From NCBI GenBank assembly GCA_011050525.1, contig DRFO01000017.1:186001-250000 (forward strand): a stretch of 64,000 nucleotides of DNA, in the 5' to 3' direction. Origin of the DNA: Halopseudomonas xinjiangensis. GTDB taxonomy: Bacteria; Pseudomonadota; Gammaproteobacteria; Pseudomonadales; Pseudomonadaceae. The notes beneath the pieces are model-generated. The model saw only the letters and a list, made by a program, of their open reading frames with translations, did not search any database and was not told the DNA's origin. A program made the translations under genes and the position numbers. Shown piece by piece: positions 8,897 to 18,399 of this stretch (its first letter is position 1; every line of letters starts with the position of its first letter).

Positions 8897-10017
8897 ACAG
8901 GTGGCTGACGCTCGGCTTCGCTGGTTTCGCGCTCAACCGGCGGAGCGTCCGGATTCGCAAAGTCCTCATCTGCTACCAGGGCGCGCAGCTTGGGCAAGGC
9001 ACCAGGATAATTGTCATTGATATAGCAGAGCAGGTGTTCGCGCAGGTAGCAGCGCAGGTCCCAACTGAGTGACGAATCCCCGGAACTGGCAAGCACCCGT
9101 ACTTGCATTGCGCGCTCATTGCAGTCGGTGACCTGAAGAATACAGACCTCCCCATCCCACAACTCGGGAACCGACTGACACAGACGCTCCAGCTCCTGAC
9201 GCAGGGGAACCATGGGCACCGAATAGTCTACCCAGAAGAATACCGAACCGAGCAGTGAGGAGGTATGTCGGGTCCAGTTCTGAAAGGGATTTTCTATAAA
9301 CCATTGCAAGGGCACGACCAAGCGTCGGTTATCCCACACCCGCACCACGACGTAGGTTCCGGTGATTTCCTCGATACGTCCCCATTCGCCTTCAACTATC
9401 ACCACGTCGTCCAGGCGAATGGGTTGGGTAATGGCGATCTGCAGGCCGGCGATCATGTTGCCCAATACCGGCCTGGCGGCGAAGCCCACCGCGAGGCCGG
9501 CCAGGCCTGCCGAGGCCAGGAGGCTGGCGCCAAACTGGCGTGCTGCGGGAAAGGTCATCAGCATGCCGGCGACGCCGATGATCAGAACCAGAACGCTCAA
9601 GGTGCGCGTCAGCACCCGGGTCTGGGTCTGAATGCGTCTGGCCCGCAGGTTGTTGCTGATATTGACCGGATTCTGCAACAGGATCGCTTGCTGGATGGCG
9701 TCCACCGCCCGCAGCCCCAGCCAGGTAAAGACGCCGATGATGGCCAGGGCGGTGACGTGGCGAAGCCCGCCTATCATAAGCAAATCATCCGGAGCGGCGG
9801 TCCATATGGTTTGCATGGCCATCAGCGGCAACAGCACATGAACGGGCTTTTTGATGTTGCGGGCCAGTTCGCGAAAGAAGGTGAACGAGCCTGTCAGGCG
9901 GATCATCAGACGGGTGAGTGCGCGCGCGACAAAGCTCATGATCAGTACGGCAATTGCGGCAGCCAGTAACGCACGCAATTCGGGGATGGGAATGTAGGTC
10001 GTCCAGACGTCGAGCAT
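8893..10017 (-). CDS. Mechanosensitive ion channel protein (MscS family)
   Basis: An inner-membrane protein of the small-conductance mechanosensitive channel family, which releases solutes on hypo-osmotic shock. The first ~190 residues carry several hydrophobic segments (ALLAAAIAVLIMSFVARAL; ALAIIGVFTWLGL; LSVLVLIIGVAGMLM). They are followed by the pore-lining Gly/Ala-rich helix ASLLASAGLAGLAVGFAARP, the beta domain (DDVVIVEGEWGRIEEITGTYVVVRVWDNRRLVVPLQWF) and a mixed C-terminal domain. I place the start at ATG 10017 (MLDVWTTYIP), preceded by GAGAGG at 6 bases. The open frame runs on to 10428 antisense to yaeQ, and that extension has no family resemblance. The gene is convergent with the CinA-like gene and divergent from yaeQ. 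Confidence 0.9.
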   Translation of the reverse strand: MLDVWTTYIPIPELRALLAAAIAVLIMSFVARALTRLMIRLTGSFTFFRELARNIKKPVHVLLPLMAMQTIWTAAPDDLLMIGGLRHVTALAIIGVFTWLGLRAVDAIQQAILLQNPVNISNNLRARRIQTQTRVLTRTLSVLVLIIGVAGMLMTFPAARQFGASLLASAGLAGLAVGFAARPVLGNMIAGLQIAITQPIRLDDVVIVEGEWGRIEEITGTYVVVRVWDNRRLVVPLQWFIENPFQNWTRHTSSLLGSVFFWVDYSVPMVPLRQELERLCQSVPELWDGEVCILQVTDCNERAMQVRVLASSGDSSLSWDLRCYLREHLLCYINDNYPGALPKLRALVADEDFANPDAPPVERETSEAERQPPV

Positions 10018-10188
10018 GTATGGCCTCTCGGGACATGGCGTTATGCTAGAGACTGGAACCTGCCGCAAGGGTTCATTCTGAACGGGTTCAGAGCGTCCGC
10101 CGAGCCTGTTTGGTTGCAACAGGCTGCGTGGGACGCCGCCGTTTGCGGTACACTCCCTGCCCATTCTCCCTGACAAGATGACCGTTCC
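10018..10188. other. Divergent intergenic region MscS-type gene / yaeQ
   Basis: 171 bases between two divergent starts. It must contain the promoters of both genes. I see a possible -10 (TACACT, about 10150) for yaeQ but no convincing -35 box, and no ORF or repeat. Confidence 0.4.
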
Positions 10189-10728
10189 ATGGCCCTGCAA
10201 GCAACAACCTATAAAGTGCATCTTGGTCTCTCCGACGTGGATCGAGGCATTTATGAGTCGGTGCGCATGACCGTCGCCCGTCATCCTTCGGAAACCGAAC
10301 AGCGCATGACGGCGCGCATACTTGCCTATGGGTTGTGGTATCAGGAGCGATTGGCCTTCGGTCGGGGCCTCTCGGATGTCGATGAGCCGGCACTCTGGCA
10401 CAAGAGCCTGGATGACCGTATTGAACACTGGATCGAGGTAGGCCAGCCTGATGCCGAGCGGTTAACCTGGTGTTCGCGTCGTGCGGAGCGGGTCTCCTTG
10501 CTGCTGTATGGCAATCCCCGGGTGTGGGCCAACAAGGTACTGCCTGCCGTGGCAGGACTCAGGAACCTCAACATAGCTGTGCTGCCCCAGGAAGCGCTGG
10601 ACGCGCTGGCAATTGACCTGCCGCGGACAATCGACTGGGGCGTGATGATTACCGACGGCGTTCTTTACATCAGCGATGCCGACATGCAGCACGAGTTGCC
10701 CCTGAAATGGCTGCAAGGGGAGCGTTGA
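10189..10728 (+). CDS. yaeQ: YaeQ family protein
   Basis: A 179-residue soluble protein of the YaeQ family, which has a restriction-endonuclease-like (PD-(D/E)XK) fold but no settled biochemical role. E. coli YaeQ was once proposed to compensate for RfaH loss. Family features are the N-terminal LQATTYKVHLGLSDVDRGIY strand, then ARHPSETEQRMTARILAYGLWY, the acidic GLSDVDEPALW and DDRIEHWIEVGQPDAERL motifs, and the C-terminal SDADMQHELPLKWLQGER. Length is normal. The stop is only 7 bases before recJ, so the two are probably co-transcribed. Confidence 0.92.
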   Translation: MALQATTYKVHLGLSDVDRGIYESVRMTVARHPSETEQRMTARILAYGLWYQERLAFGRGLSDVDEPALWHKSLDDRIEHWIEVGQPDAERLTWCSRRAERVSLLLYGNPRVWANKVLPAVAGLRNLNIAVLPQEALDALAIDLPRTIDWGVMITDGVLYISDADMQHELPLKWLQGER

Positions 10729-10735
10729 ACCGCTA

Positions 10736-12454
10736 ATGCGTATCGAATCACGCCCCATCCCCAACCAATTGCCGCATCTCGGTGACTTGCCGCCGCTGCT
10801 GCAGCGGCTTTACGCCGCCCGGGGAGTAAGCAGCGCCGCGGAACTCGACAAGACGGTGAAATCCCTGCTGCCCTATAGTCTGTTCAAGGGTATGGGGCAG
10901 GCGGTGGCGGTGCTGCGCGAGGCACTCGAGCAGCAGAAATCGATTCTTGTAGTGGGCGATTTCGATGCTGACGGCGCCACTGCCAGCAGCGTTGCAGTGC
11001 TCGCGCTTCGGCGGCTGGGTGCGGGAAAGGTCGACTACCTGGTTCCCAACCGTTTTGAGTTCGGCTATGGCCTGACGCCGGAAATTGTCGAGGTGGCCCT
11101 GACTCGCCAACCCCAGGTGCTGCTAACGGTGGACAATGGCATCTCCAGTCTGGACGGGGTGGCCGCCGCCAAGGCTGCGGGTCTGACGGTGGTTGTCACC
11201 GATCATCATTTGCCCGCCGAGCAGCTTCCGGCCGCCGATGCCATCGTCAACCCCAGCCAGCCAGGGTGCGATTTCCCGAGCAAGGCAATTGCCGGCGTGG
11301 GCGTAATTTTCTACGTGATGCTGGCGCTACGGGCAGAAATGCGAGAATGCGGATGGTTCAACAGCCATCGCCCTGAGCCCAACCTGGCGGAGCTGCTGGA
11401 TCTTGTTGCACTGGGTACGGTCGCCGACGTGGTGCCGCTTGATGCCAATAACCGGATTCTGGTTCACCAGGGACTGGCGCGCATCCGCAGCGGGCGTTGT
11501 CGTCCTGGCATCCGGGCGTTGCTCGAGGTGGCGGGGCGTCCAGCTGAGCGGCTGGTTTCGACTGATCTTGGGTTTATTGTCGGGCCCCGTTTGAACGCGG
11601 CGGGGCGTTTGGATGACATGAGCCTGGGGATCGAGTGCCTGCTTACCGAGAACGACGATCTGGCCCGCGACATGGCCCGGGAGCTGGAGGAGCTGAACCG
11701 TGATCGCAAGGCAATCGAGCGGGACATGCAACGTCAGGCTCTGGCCAGTCTGGAGGCCACACGGATTGACGAGCGGGACATTCCCTTCGGCCTGTGCCTG
11801 TTTGACCCTGACTGGCACCAGGGGGTCATCGGAATTCTCGCTTCACGACTGAAGGATCGCTACCACCGGCCGGTGATAGCCTTCGCCGACGCGGGGAACG
11901 GCCAACTGAAGGGCTCGGCTCGATCCGTGGCCGGCTTTCATATCCGCGATGCGCTGGATGCGGTAGCGGCCTCCTGTCCCGGCTTGATAGCCAAATTCGG
12001 CGGACATGCGATGGCCGCCGGCTTATCGCTGGCGCAGGACAAGTTCGCTCAGTTCGCCGAGGCGTTTGACGTTCAGGTGCGCAAGCAACTCTGCGCTGAC
12101 GATCTCACCGGACGGCTGCTGTCGGACGGGGAGCTGTGCGCGGACGAATTCAGCCTGCTGATCGCCTCGCAGCTCAGGGAAGCAGGCCCGTGGGGGCAGC
12201 ACTTTCCCGAGCCCGGCTTTCATGGAGAATTTCAGTTGGTTCAGCAGCGGCTTCTGGCCGACCGGCATTTGAAAATGGTGCTGCAAATGCCCGGTTGCTC
12301 TCAACTGCTGGACGCAATTGCCTTCAATATTGATCCGAAGCTATGGCCCAATCCGACCATCCAGAAGGTGCTGGCAGCTTATACACTGGATATCAATGAG
12401 TACCGGGGCCGCCAGAGCCTGCAACTGCTGATCAAACATATCCAGCCTGTTTAA
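10736..12454 (+). CDS. recJ: Single-stranded-DNA-specific 5'-3' exonuclease RecJ
   Basis: RecJ degrades 5'-ended single strands in RecFOR recombination, mismatch repair and base-excision repair. DHH-superfamily motifs are in order: VVGDFDADGATASSVAV (motif I), LTVDNGISS, VVVTDHHLP (the DHH triad) and LVALGTVADVVPL, then the DHHA1 domain with FGGHAMAAGLSL near residue 425 and the C-terminal OB-type domain. At 572 residues the length matches the family. The gene begins 7 bases after yaeQ. recO, which acts in the same pathway, lies further along at 35443. Confidence 0.96.
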   Translation: MRIESRPIPNQLPHLGDLPPLLQRLYAARGVSSAAELDKTVKSLLPYSLFKGMGQAVAVLREALEQQKSILVVGDFDADGATASSVAVLALRRLGAGKVDYLVPNRFEFGYGLTPEIVEVALTRQPQVLLTVDNGISSLDGVAAAKAAGLTVVVTDHHLPAEQLPAADAIVNPSQPGCDFPSKAIAGVGVIFYVMLALRAEMRECGWFNSHRPEPNLAELLDLVALGTVADVVPLDANNRILVHQGLARIRSGRCRPGIRALLEVAGRPAERLVSTDLGFIVGPRLNAAGRLDDMSLGIECLLTENDDLARDMARELEELNRDRKAIERDMQRQALASLEATRIDERDIPFGLCLFDPDWHQGVIGILASRLKDRYHRPVIAFADAGNGQLKGSARSVAGFHIRDALDAVAASCPGLIAKFGGHAMAAGLSLAQDKFAQFAEAFDVQVRKQLCADDLTGRLLSDGELCADEFSLLIASQLREAGPWGQHFPEPGFHGEFQLVQQRLLADRHLKMVLQMPGCSQLLDAIAFNIDPKLWPNPTIQKVLAAYTLDINEYRGRQSLQLLIKHIQPV

Positions 12455-12597
12455 TGCGCGGACAGGCACGTGGCGGCTGCTTTCGGCGCAGCGAAGTTGA
12501 CGGCCTGCGCAAAAATGAGGTTCTATAGCGGGCCAAGACAAAAGTGTATATTGCGTCACATTTCTACCTCGCTCTACTCTTGCATGTTGACGACTAA
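12455..12597. other. Short intergenic region before the GGDEF/EAL gene
   Basis: 143 bases. It contains an AT-rich TATATT (about 12547) that could be a -10 box; I do not find a good -35 at the right distance. No hairpin with a T tract follows recJ. Confidence 0.35.
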
Positions 12598-14865
12598 ATG
12601 CTTTTAGCCTTGCGATTAGGGAGAGCCAGGGCAGTGCCTGATTTGAAGAAACGCCTCGAAGAAATGCAGGCTAGCCTGCGTCTCACTACGGACGATATTG
12701 AACTGCGCCTGAGCTTGTTGCTGCTCAAAGACCTTCGTGCGGCCGAACTGAGCGCCTATCTGCCTGAACTCGACTCCCTGCACGGACGCTTCGTCAACGA
12801 GTTGCACGAGCATCTCGGCCAGTTTCCCCAATATACCGAGGCGACGGATCCGCCACGGCAACCTGTTGGTCTGAAGGAACAACAGCTGCGGTATTGTCAG
12901 CAAATGCTGCGTGGTCCTTATAACGTCCAATACGCACGGCTACGCATTCTGGCTGGCCTGTCTTCGCCGAGCGCGCGGCAGGAGCAAAAGTGGTCCATCG
13001 CTACCTACCATTTCTATCTGAATTTCATGCATCGTGAGCTGCGGGCCCTGTGGTCGGACAAGCTAGAGCTCGCCGACCGGATTTTCAGCAATCTGATGAA
13101 GATCTCGTTCTTCGATCTGACACTCAGGGTGGAGACCCATTCCGCCAGCAATCGGCTGGCGCTTGAAGAAAGCCAGACGCGCTATGATCGAACGATCCAT
13201 GCCGCCAATGATGGTTTCTGGGAATGGCACGTAGATGAGGACCGCCTGGAGGTGTCAGAGCGCTGGCTAGCCATGTTGGGGCTGGAAGCAGACAAAGCGC
13301 CAAAAACATTGCAACAGTTTTGCGCGTTGATATCAGACACCCAGCGAGGTGCCTTCGAAGACTTGATAACGGCTCATCTGGAGGGTCGCCAGCCCTGGCT
13401 TGACATGGAGTGTCAGCTGTATGGCGGGGCTGGCCGCCCACTATGGGTTCTGCTGCGTGGTGTGGTATCGGATAACCTGCGTGGCGAGCGGGTGCTGGCC
13501 GGCTCGCTATCAGACATCACGGCGCGCAAAGTAGCCGAGCAGGAACTCGCCCATGCCACGCTGCACGATCCGTTGACCGGTCTACCCAACCGGCAGAGCA
13601 TGAACAAGCAGTTGATTCAGGCCTTGCAGCGGCAGGCCAAGCCCGGTGCACGGCATGCGGCGGTACTGTTTATCAATCTCGACAGATTCAAGCTGATCAA
13701 TGACAGCCTTGGCCATCAGGCCGGGGATCAGGTTCTGGTACAGGTAGCTGCACGCATGGGGCGTTGCCTCAGGCCGGGAGACCACCTGTTCCGGTTCGGC
13801 GGGGACGAGTTCGTGGTCCTGCTTAATGATATGGCAGAGGCGGGCGACGCCGAAACTGTTGCCAAGCGCATCATGGAAACCCTGCATTATCCTCTTCTGG
13901 CTGGAGGGCAGCGCCTCAGCGTGACGGCGAGCATCGGCTTGGCGCCCCTGAAGGCGCAGGGCCAGGAGCAGGATGCGCTGCGTGAGGCGGATCTTGCATT
14001 GTATCGGGCCAAGGCTTCAGGCAAATCGCAACTGGCGCTCTACAGCGATAATCTCCAGGTCGAAGTTCACCACCGTCTTAAACTCGAAAATGCCTTGAGC
14101 GAGGCCCTGCGACGTAAACAGTTCGAGCTTTATTACCAGCCGATCGTCAAGGTCCAGAACGGCGAATCAAGCGTAGTGGGCGTCGAGGCGCTGCTGCGCT
14201 GGTGGCAGGATGGGGTCCTGATATCGCCCGATGAATTCATTCCCGTGCTGGAAGAGTCCGGACAGATTGTTGAAGTAGGTGAGTGGGTGCTGCGGCAGGC
14301 CTGCACCCAAGTGCTGGAGTGGCATGCCGATGGCCATGAAGCGCTACGCTGCTCGGTAAACCTGTCCAGCCGCCAGCTACAAGCGCCTAATTTCGCCGGC
14401 AGCGTAGCCAGGGTACTGGAAGAAACCGGCTTCCCCGCCACCAGCCTGGTGCTCGAGATTACCGAAAGCCTCCTGATGCTGGATAGCCCCGATACGCTGG
14501 CGACCCTGCGGGAGCTGGAGAGCCTGGGCATACGTATCGCACTGGACGATTTCGGCACGGGGTTTTCGTCCCTTGGCTACCTGCACCGCTACCCGCTGCA
14601 TATCATCAAGGTCGACAAGAGCTTCATTACCAAGGCGCCGGACGACGAGAGACTGCGGGCCATCAGTCGAGCCATCATCGGACTGGGTCATGGCCTGAGT
14701 ATGGACGTCATTGCCGAAGGGATAGAGACCCTGGAACAGATGGATTTTCTGCACGACGAAGGCTGCCATTATATTCAAGGGTACTGGTTCAGCAGGCCAC
14801 TGTCGGCTGAACTGATAAAACCGGTGCTGAACCAGCTTGCCGGACAGCCTGCCAGCCTGGCCTGA
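12598..14865 (+). CDS. Globin-like/PAS/GGDEF/EAL c-di-GMP signalling protein
   Basis: A 755-residue, apparently cytoplasmic protein without obvious membrane segments. Residues ~20-180 resemble a globin-coupled sensor (GPYNVQY, then KWSIATYHFYL). A PAS fold follows at ~195-310 (ANDGFWEWHVDEDRL). The GGDEF domain is intact (RFGGDEF, 401-405), with a product-inhibition RxxD site (RPGD, 392-395) five residues ahead. The EAL domain keeps GVEALLRW (EAL 530-532), LEITESLLM, DDFGTGFSSLGYL and KVDKSFI. It could therefore make and degrade c-di-GMP; which activity dominates cannot be read from sequence. The proximal heme His expected in the globin part is not seen (Ser123 in an ungapped comparison with the family pattern). 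The start may instead be GTG 12634, which has AGGGAGAG upstream. Confidence 0.85.
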   Translation: MLLALRLGRARAVPDLKKRLEEMQASLRLTTDDIELRLSLLLLKDLRAAELSAYLPELDSLHGRFVNELHEHLGQFPQYTEATDPPRQPVGLKEQQLRYCQQMLRGPYNVQYARLRILAGLSSPSARQEQKWSIATYHFYLNFMHRELRALWSDKLELADRIFSNLMKISFFDLTLRVETHSASNRLALEESQTRYDRTIHAANDGFWEWHVDEDRLEVSERWLAMLGLEADKAPKTLQQFCALISDTQRGAFEDLITAHLEGRQPWLDMECQLYGGAGRPLWVLLRGVVSDNLRGERVLAGSLSDITARKVAEQELAHATLHDPLTGLPNRQSMNKQLIQALQRQAKPGARHAAVLFINLDRFKLINDSLGHQAGDQVLVQVAARMGRCLRPGDHLFRFGGDEFVVLLNDMAEAGDAETVAKRIMETLHYPLLAGGQRLSVTASIGLAPLKAQGQEQDALREADLALYRAKASGKSQLALYSDNLQVEVHHRLKLENALSEALRRKQFELYYQPIVKVQNGESSVVGVEALLRWWQDGVLISPDEFIPVLEESGQIVEVGEWVLRQACTQVLEWHADGHEALRCSVNLSSRQLQAPNFAGSVARVLEETGFPATSLVLEITESLLMLDSPDTLATLRELESLGIRIALDDFGTGFSSLGYLHRYPLHIIKVDKSFITKAPDDERLRAISRAIIGLGHGLSMDVIAEGIETLEQMDFLHDEGCHYIQGYWFSRPLSAELIKPVLNQLAGQPASLA

Positions 14866-14942
14866 GCGAAGTACAGGATAACCGTCTGCATCTGCCCGCG
14901 GCCTGCTATAGTCGGTTTTCCAACAAGAAAGGGAGTTTGACC

Positions 14943-15350
14943 ATGCGCTGGCTTTTCTGTTTTATCGCGGGCTTTCTAGCTGTTTTCTGTTTCCATCAGC
15001 CCGCTCTGGGCTTGTTGAATGCTGCTGGCATTGTGCCGATTGCCCCGTTCTCCCTGACACCTACCGCCCCGTTTGGCGTGCCGTCGGTGGTATCTGGCGC
15101 GTTTTTTGGAGGGCTCTGGGCCATTGTCATGATTGCGGTGCTTAATCGCCTCGGCTCAGCGCTCATCTGGCTCAAGGCGGCGCTGTTTGGCGGCGTTGCG
15201 CTGACGTCGGTAGCCCTGTTGCTGGTCTTCCCGCTCAAGGGTTATCCGTTCGATGTGGCTCAGCTCCCTGGTCGCTTCATGATCGGTTTTGTTCTCAATG
15301 CATTGTGGGGCATCGGCACCATAGTCTTCCTGCGGGTACTTCCTCGCTAA
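14943..15350 (+). CDS. Small hydrophobic membrane protein, function unknown
   Basis: I do not recognise a characterised family. The 135-residue product is almost wholly hydrophobic, with about four membrane segments: WLFCFIAGFLAVFCF, VVSGAFFGGLWAIVMIAVL, ALFGGVALTSVALLLVF and FVLNALWGIGTIVFL. Only short loops and a C-terminal Arg separate them. The start is ATG 14943, with GGGAG 7 bases upstream; an in-frame TTG at 14937 overlaps that site and is less likely. It lies alone between the c-di-GMP gene and prfB, and a TATAGT (about 14906) could be its -10 box. Confidence 0.75.
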   Translation: MRWLFCFIAGFLAVFCFHQPALGLLNAAGIVPIAPFSLTPTAPFGVPSVVSGAFFGGLWAIVMIAVLNRLGSALIWLKAALFGGVALTSVALLLVFPLKGYPFDVAQLPGRFMIGFVLNALWGIGTIVFLRVLPR

Positions 15351-15465
15351 GCTCGGGTATCTTGCCGGCGGCGCTGCATGCCCCGCCGTTGCAAGCACAT
15401 CGACACTGCACGTGACGGTTGATTTCCGCTACAATGGCGCCTTTTTCCTGACGGGATTTGTCACC

Positions 15466-16561
15466 ATGGAAATCAATCCGATTTTGAACACCATCAAAGA
15501 CCTGCGTGGCCGCTCCGAAACCATCAGGGGGTATCTTTGACTACGATCACAAGCGTGATCGCCTCACCGAAGTAGAACGCGAACTGGAAGACCCCTCTGT
15601 CTGGAATGACCCTGAACGAGCACAGAACCTTGGCCGCGAACGCGCCCAACTGGCGCTGATTGTCGAAACTCTTGATGAGATGAGCGGCGGACTGACGGAT
15701 GCGTCCGAGCTGCTGGACATGGCCGCCGAAGAGGAAGACGAATCGGCTGTTGCAGATATCGTAACCGAGCTAGAGCGGCTGCAGGTCAGCCTCGAAAAGC
15801 TCGAGTTCCGCCGCATGTTCAGCGGCGAAATGGATGCCAACAATTGTTATCTGGATATTCAGGCGGGCTCTGGAGGGACCGAAGCGCAGGACTGGGCCAA
15901 CATGTTGCTGCGCATGTACCTGCGTTGGGCCGACCAGCGCGGTTTCGAGACCGACATCGTGGAATTGTCCGACGGGGAAGTGGCGGGTATCAAGAGCGCT
16001 ACGGTCTACATCAAGGGCGAATACGCCTTCGGCTGGCTGCGCACCGAGATCGGCGTGCACCGCCTGGTGCGCAAGAGCCCGTACGACTCGGGCAATCGCC
16101 GGCACACCTCGTTTTCCGCGGTATTCGTCTCGCCGGAAATCGATGACGATATCGAAATCGACATCAATCCGGCTGACCTGCGGGTGGATACCTATCGTTC
16201 ATCCGGTGCGGGTGGCCAGCACGTTAACACCACCGACTCGGCGATCCGTATTACCCACGTACCGACCAACACCGTGGTCAGTTGCCAGAACCAGCGCTCT
16301 CAGCACGCCAACCGTGACACGGCCATGAAGATGCTCCGTGCCAAGATGTACGAGCAGGAAATGATGAAGCGCAACGCCGCTGCACAGGCGCTGGAAGACA
16401 CCAAGTCCGACATCGGATGGGGTCACCAGATCCGCTCCTATGTGCTCGACCAGTCACGAATCAAGGATTTGCGCACCAATATCGAGAACAGCAACTGCAA
16501 CGCGGTGCTGGACGGCGATCTGGATGGGTTTATCGAGGCGAGTCTGAAGCAGGGCTTGTAA
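15466..16561 (+). CDS. prfB: Peptide chain release factor 2, with programmed +1 frameshift
   Basis: RF2 terminates translation at UGA and UAA. ATG 15466 opens a 24-codon frame that meets an in-frame TGA at 15538. Reading continues in the +1 frame (CTT, skip T, GAC TAC GAT), giving a 364-residue protein, the usual RF2 length. The peptidyl-hydrolysis loop [18 protein letters not shown] is intact. The stop-codon recognition tripeptide, normally SPF, reads SPY here ([14 protein letters not shown], codons 16076-16084). A TACAAT at 15430 could be the -10 box. lysS follows 70 bases later, as in many gammaproteobacteria. Confidence 0.97.
15526..15541 (+). promoter_or_regulatory. RF2 autoregulatory frameshift signal
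   Basis: The signal reads AGGGGG, three bases TAT, then CTT TGA C. This is the classic arrangement: a Shine-Dalgarno-like run pairs with 16S rRNA just behind the slippery CTT codon and the UGA is followed by C, a weak terminator context. Low RF2 makes the ribosome slip +1 and complete RF2. Established mechanism in E. coli; inferred here from identical layout. Confidence 0.95.
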
Positions 16562-16631
16562 CAACCGCCTGGTTACTGAATCCGCGCTACGTTAAACAGC
16601 ATCAATAACAGTTTTTCAGGAATAACCGAAC

Positions 16632-18134
16632 ATGACCGATCAGCCGCAGGACCAGCAGGCCCAACACGAGGAAGAAAACAGCCTCATCGCACTGCGCAAG
16701 GAAAAGCTTGCCGCCGAGCGGGCCAAGGGCAGCGCCTTCCCGAACGATTTCCGCCGCGACAGCTATGCAGGCGACCTGCAGAAAAAATACGCGGAAAAAG
16801 GCAAGGAAGAGCTGGAGACGGCCGCTATTCCGGTCAAGATTGCCGGGCGCATCATGCTCAATCGGGGCGCCTTCATGGTTGTGCAGGATATGACCGGACG
16901 CATTCAGGTCTACGTTGATCGCAAAGGACTGCCGGCCGAAACCCTGGAAGCCATCAAGCACTGGGACCTGGGTGATATTATCGCCGCCGAGGGCACGCTG
17001 GCGCGCTCCGGCAAGGGCGATCTGTACGTGAACATGAAGAGCGTCAAGCTGCTGACCAAATCCTTGCGCCCTCTGCCGGACAAGCACCACGGTCTGACCG
17101 ACACCGAGCAGCGCTATCGTCAGCGCTATGTTGATCTGATCGTCAACGAAGACACCCGCAAAACGTTTCTGGTGCGCTCGCGTGTGATTGCCCATATTCG
17201 CAAGTTTCTGGCTGAGCGCAACTTCCTTGAAGTTGAAACGCCGATGCTGCAAACCATTCCCGGTGGCGCGGCAGCCAAGCCGTTCGAAACCCACCACAAC
17301 GCGCTGGATTTGCCAATGTTCCTGCGTATCGCGCCGGAGCTGTATCTGAAGCGCCTGGTGGTCGGCGGCTTCGAGCGGGTCTTCGAGATCAATCGCAACT
17401 TTCGCAATGAAGGCGTCTCGACCCGGCACAACCCCGAGTTCACCATGCTTGAGTTCTATCAGGCCTATGCTGACTACGAAGACAACATGGACCTGACCGA
17501 GGAGCTGTTCCGCGAGCTGGCCATGGATGTGCTGGGCAGCACCGACGTGCCTTATCAGGGCAAGGTATTTCACTTCGGCGAACCCTTTGCGCGCCTTTCG
17601 GTGTTCGATTCGATCCTTAAATACAACCCTGAAATCACCGCGGCCGATCTGCAGGACCTCGACAAGGCTCGCGCCATTGCCAGGAAAGCTGGCGCGGCTG
17701 TGAAAGGGTTCGAGGGTCTGGGCAAGTTGCAGACCATGATATTCGAGGAGTTGGTCGAGCATCTTCTGGAGCAGCCGACTTTCATTACCCGTTATCCGTT
17801 CGAGGTGTCGCCGCTGGCCCGTCGCAGCGATGATGATCCAAGCGTTACCGATCGCTTCGAGCTGTTCATTGGTGGACGTGAGATTGCCAACGCCTATTCC
17901 GAGCTTAACGATGCCGAAGACCAGGCCGAACGTTTCCACGCCCAGGTTCAGGACAAGGACGCTGGTGATGACGAAGCCATGCACTACGACGCTGATTTCG
18001 TGCGCGCCCTGGAATACGGCATGCCGCCGACTGCCGGTGAAGGTATCGGCATTGATCGTCTGGTTATGCTGCTGACCGACGCGCCGTCGATTCGGGATGT
18101 GATTTTGTTTCCGCATATGCGGCCTGAGGTTTGA
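16632..18134 (+). CDS. lysS: Lysyl-tRNA synthetase (class II)
   Basis: LysS charges tRNA-Lys. The 500-residue product has an N-terminal OB-fold anticodon-binding domain (about 65-150: [20 protein letters not shown], then GRIQVYVDR). The class II catalytic core shows motif 1 ([23 protein letters not shown]), motif 2 ([32 protein letters not shown]) and motif 3 ([19 protein letters not shown]). The start ATG 16632 follows AGGAATAACC. It is downstream of prfB and probably co-transcribed. After its stop comes the repeat-bearing 18135-18602 region, which may end the transcript. A 504-codon frame on the opposite strand is shadow. Confidence 0.97.
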   Translation: MTDQPQDQQAQHEEENSLIALRKEKLAAERAKGSAFPNDFRRDSYAGDLQKKYAEKGKEELETAAIPVKIAGRIMLNRGAFMVVQDMTGRIQVYVDRKGLPAETLEAIKHWDLGDIIAAEGTLARSGKGDLYVNMKSVKLLTKSLRPLPDKHHGLTDTEQRYRQRYVDLIVNEDTRKTFLVRSRVIAHIRKFLAERNFLEVETPMLQTIPGGAAAKPFETHHNALDLPMFLRIAPELYLKRLVVGGFERVFEINRNFRNEGVSTRHNPEFTMLEFYQAYADYEDNMDLTEELFRELAMDVLGSTDVPYQGKVFHFGEPFARLSVFDSILKYNPEITAADLQDLDKARAIARKAGAAVKGFEGLGKLQTMIFEELVEHLLEQPTFITRYPFEVSPLARRSDDDPSVTDRFELFIGGREIANAYSELNDAEDQAERFHAQVQDKDAGDDEAMHYDADFVRALEYGMPPTAGEGIGIDRLVMLLTDAPSIRDVILFPHMRPEV

Positions 18135-18147
18135 TCGCGGCCGGATT

Positions 18148-18171
18148 GTTGAGCTGTTGAGCTGTTGAGCT
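18148..18171 (+). repeat. Three tandem GTTGAGCT octamers
   Basis: GTTGAGCT occurs three times back to back, 14 bases after the lysS stop. It may be simple slippage; no role is evident. Confidence 0.85.
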
Positions 18172-18179
18172 TTGTGAGG

Positions 18180-18350
18180 GAAACACTGATCAAGCGGGTC
18201 AAGGTGTATGGCCCAGCCAGGTTCGGCCTATGCCGGACACGCTACAAGCCATCCATGGGGCTCGTCGATGGCCATCCCTGGCCATCGACGGTCCGGCATA
18301 GGCCGAACCCGGCTGGGCTTGCATGGTTTGGGTGGGATGATCAGTGTTTC
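18180..18350 (+). repeat. Structured repeat, copy 1 (core inside two-tier inverted arms)
   Basis: The conserved core is 18238-18291. It holds two hairpins: a small one with apex CCATCCATGG, and a large one with 12-base arms (18263-18274 and 18279-18290) around TCCC. Flanking it are inner arms 18211-18237 and 18292-18318, complementary at 26 of 27 positions. Then come unpaired stretches of 18 and 19 bases, then perfectly complementary 13-base outer arms (18180-18192 and 18338-18350). The core recurs inverted in copy 2, but the arms do not. I know similar core sequences occur scattered in marine gammaproteobacteria, but I know no established name or function. Confidence 0.85.
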
Positions 18351-18399
18351 ACATGGCCACCGGGGGCATTTTGGCCGGTGTTACGATGAATAAGCGGGA

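Noticed and set aside
15538-15540. In-frame stop in prfB suggesting a pseudogene
   Set aside because: The TGA sits in the exact programmed-frameshift context (AGGGGG, CTT TGA C), and the +1 frame is intact to the end.
16602-18116. 504-codon minus-strand open frame across lysS
   Set aside because: Antisense to a gene with all class II synthetase motifs; its translation is low in domain character and rich in shadow-type residues.
18148-18171. Tandem octamers as a CRISPR fragment
   Set aside because: Units are contiguous with no spacers, and no cas genes are in the window.
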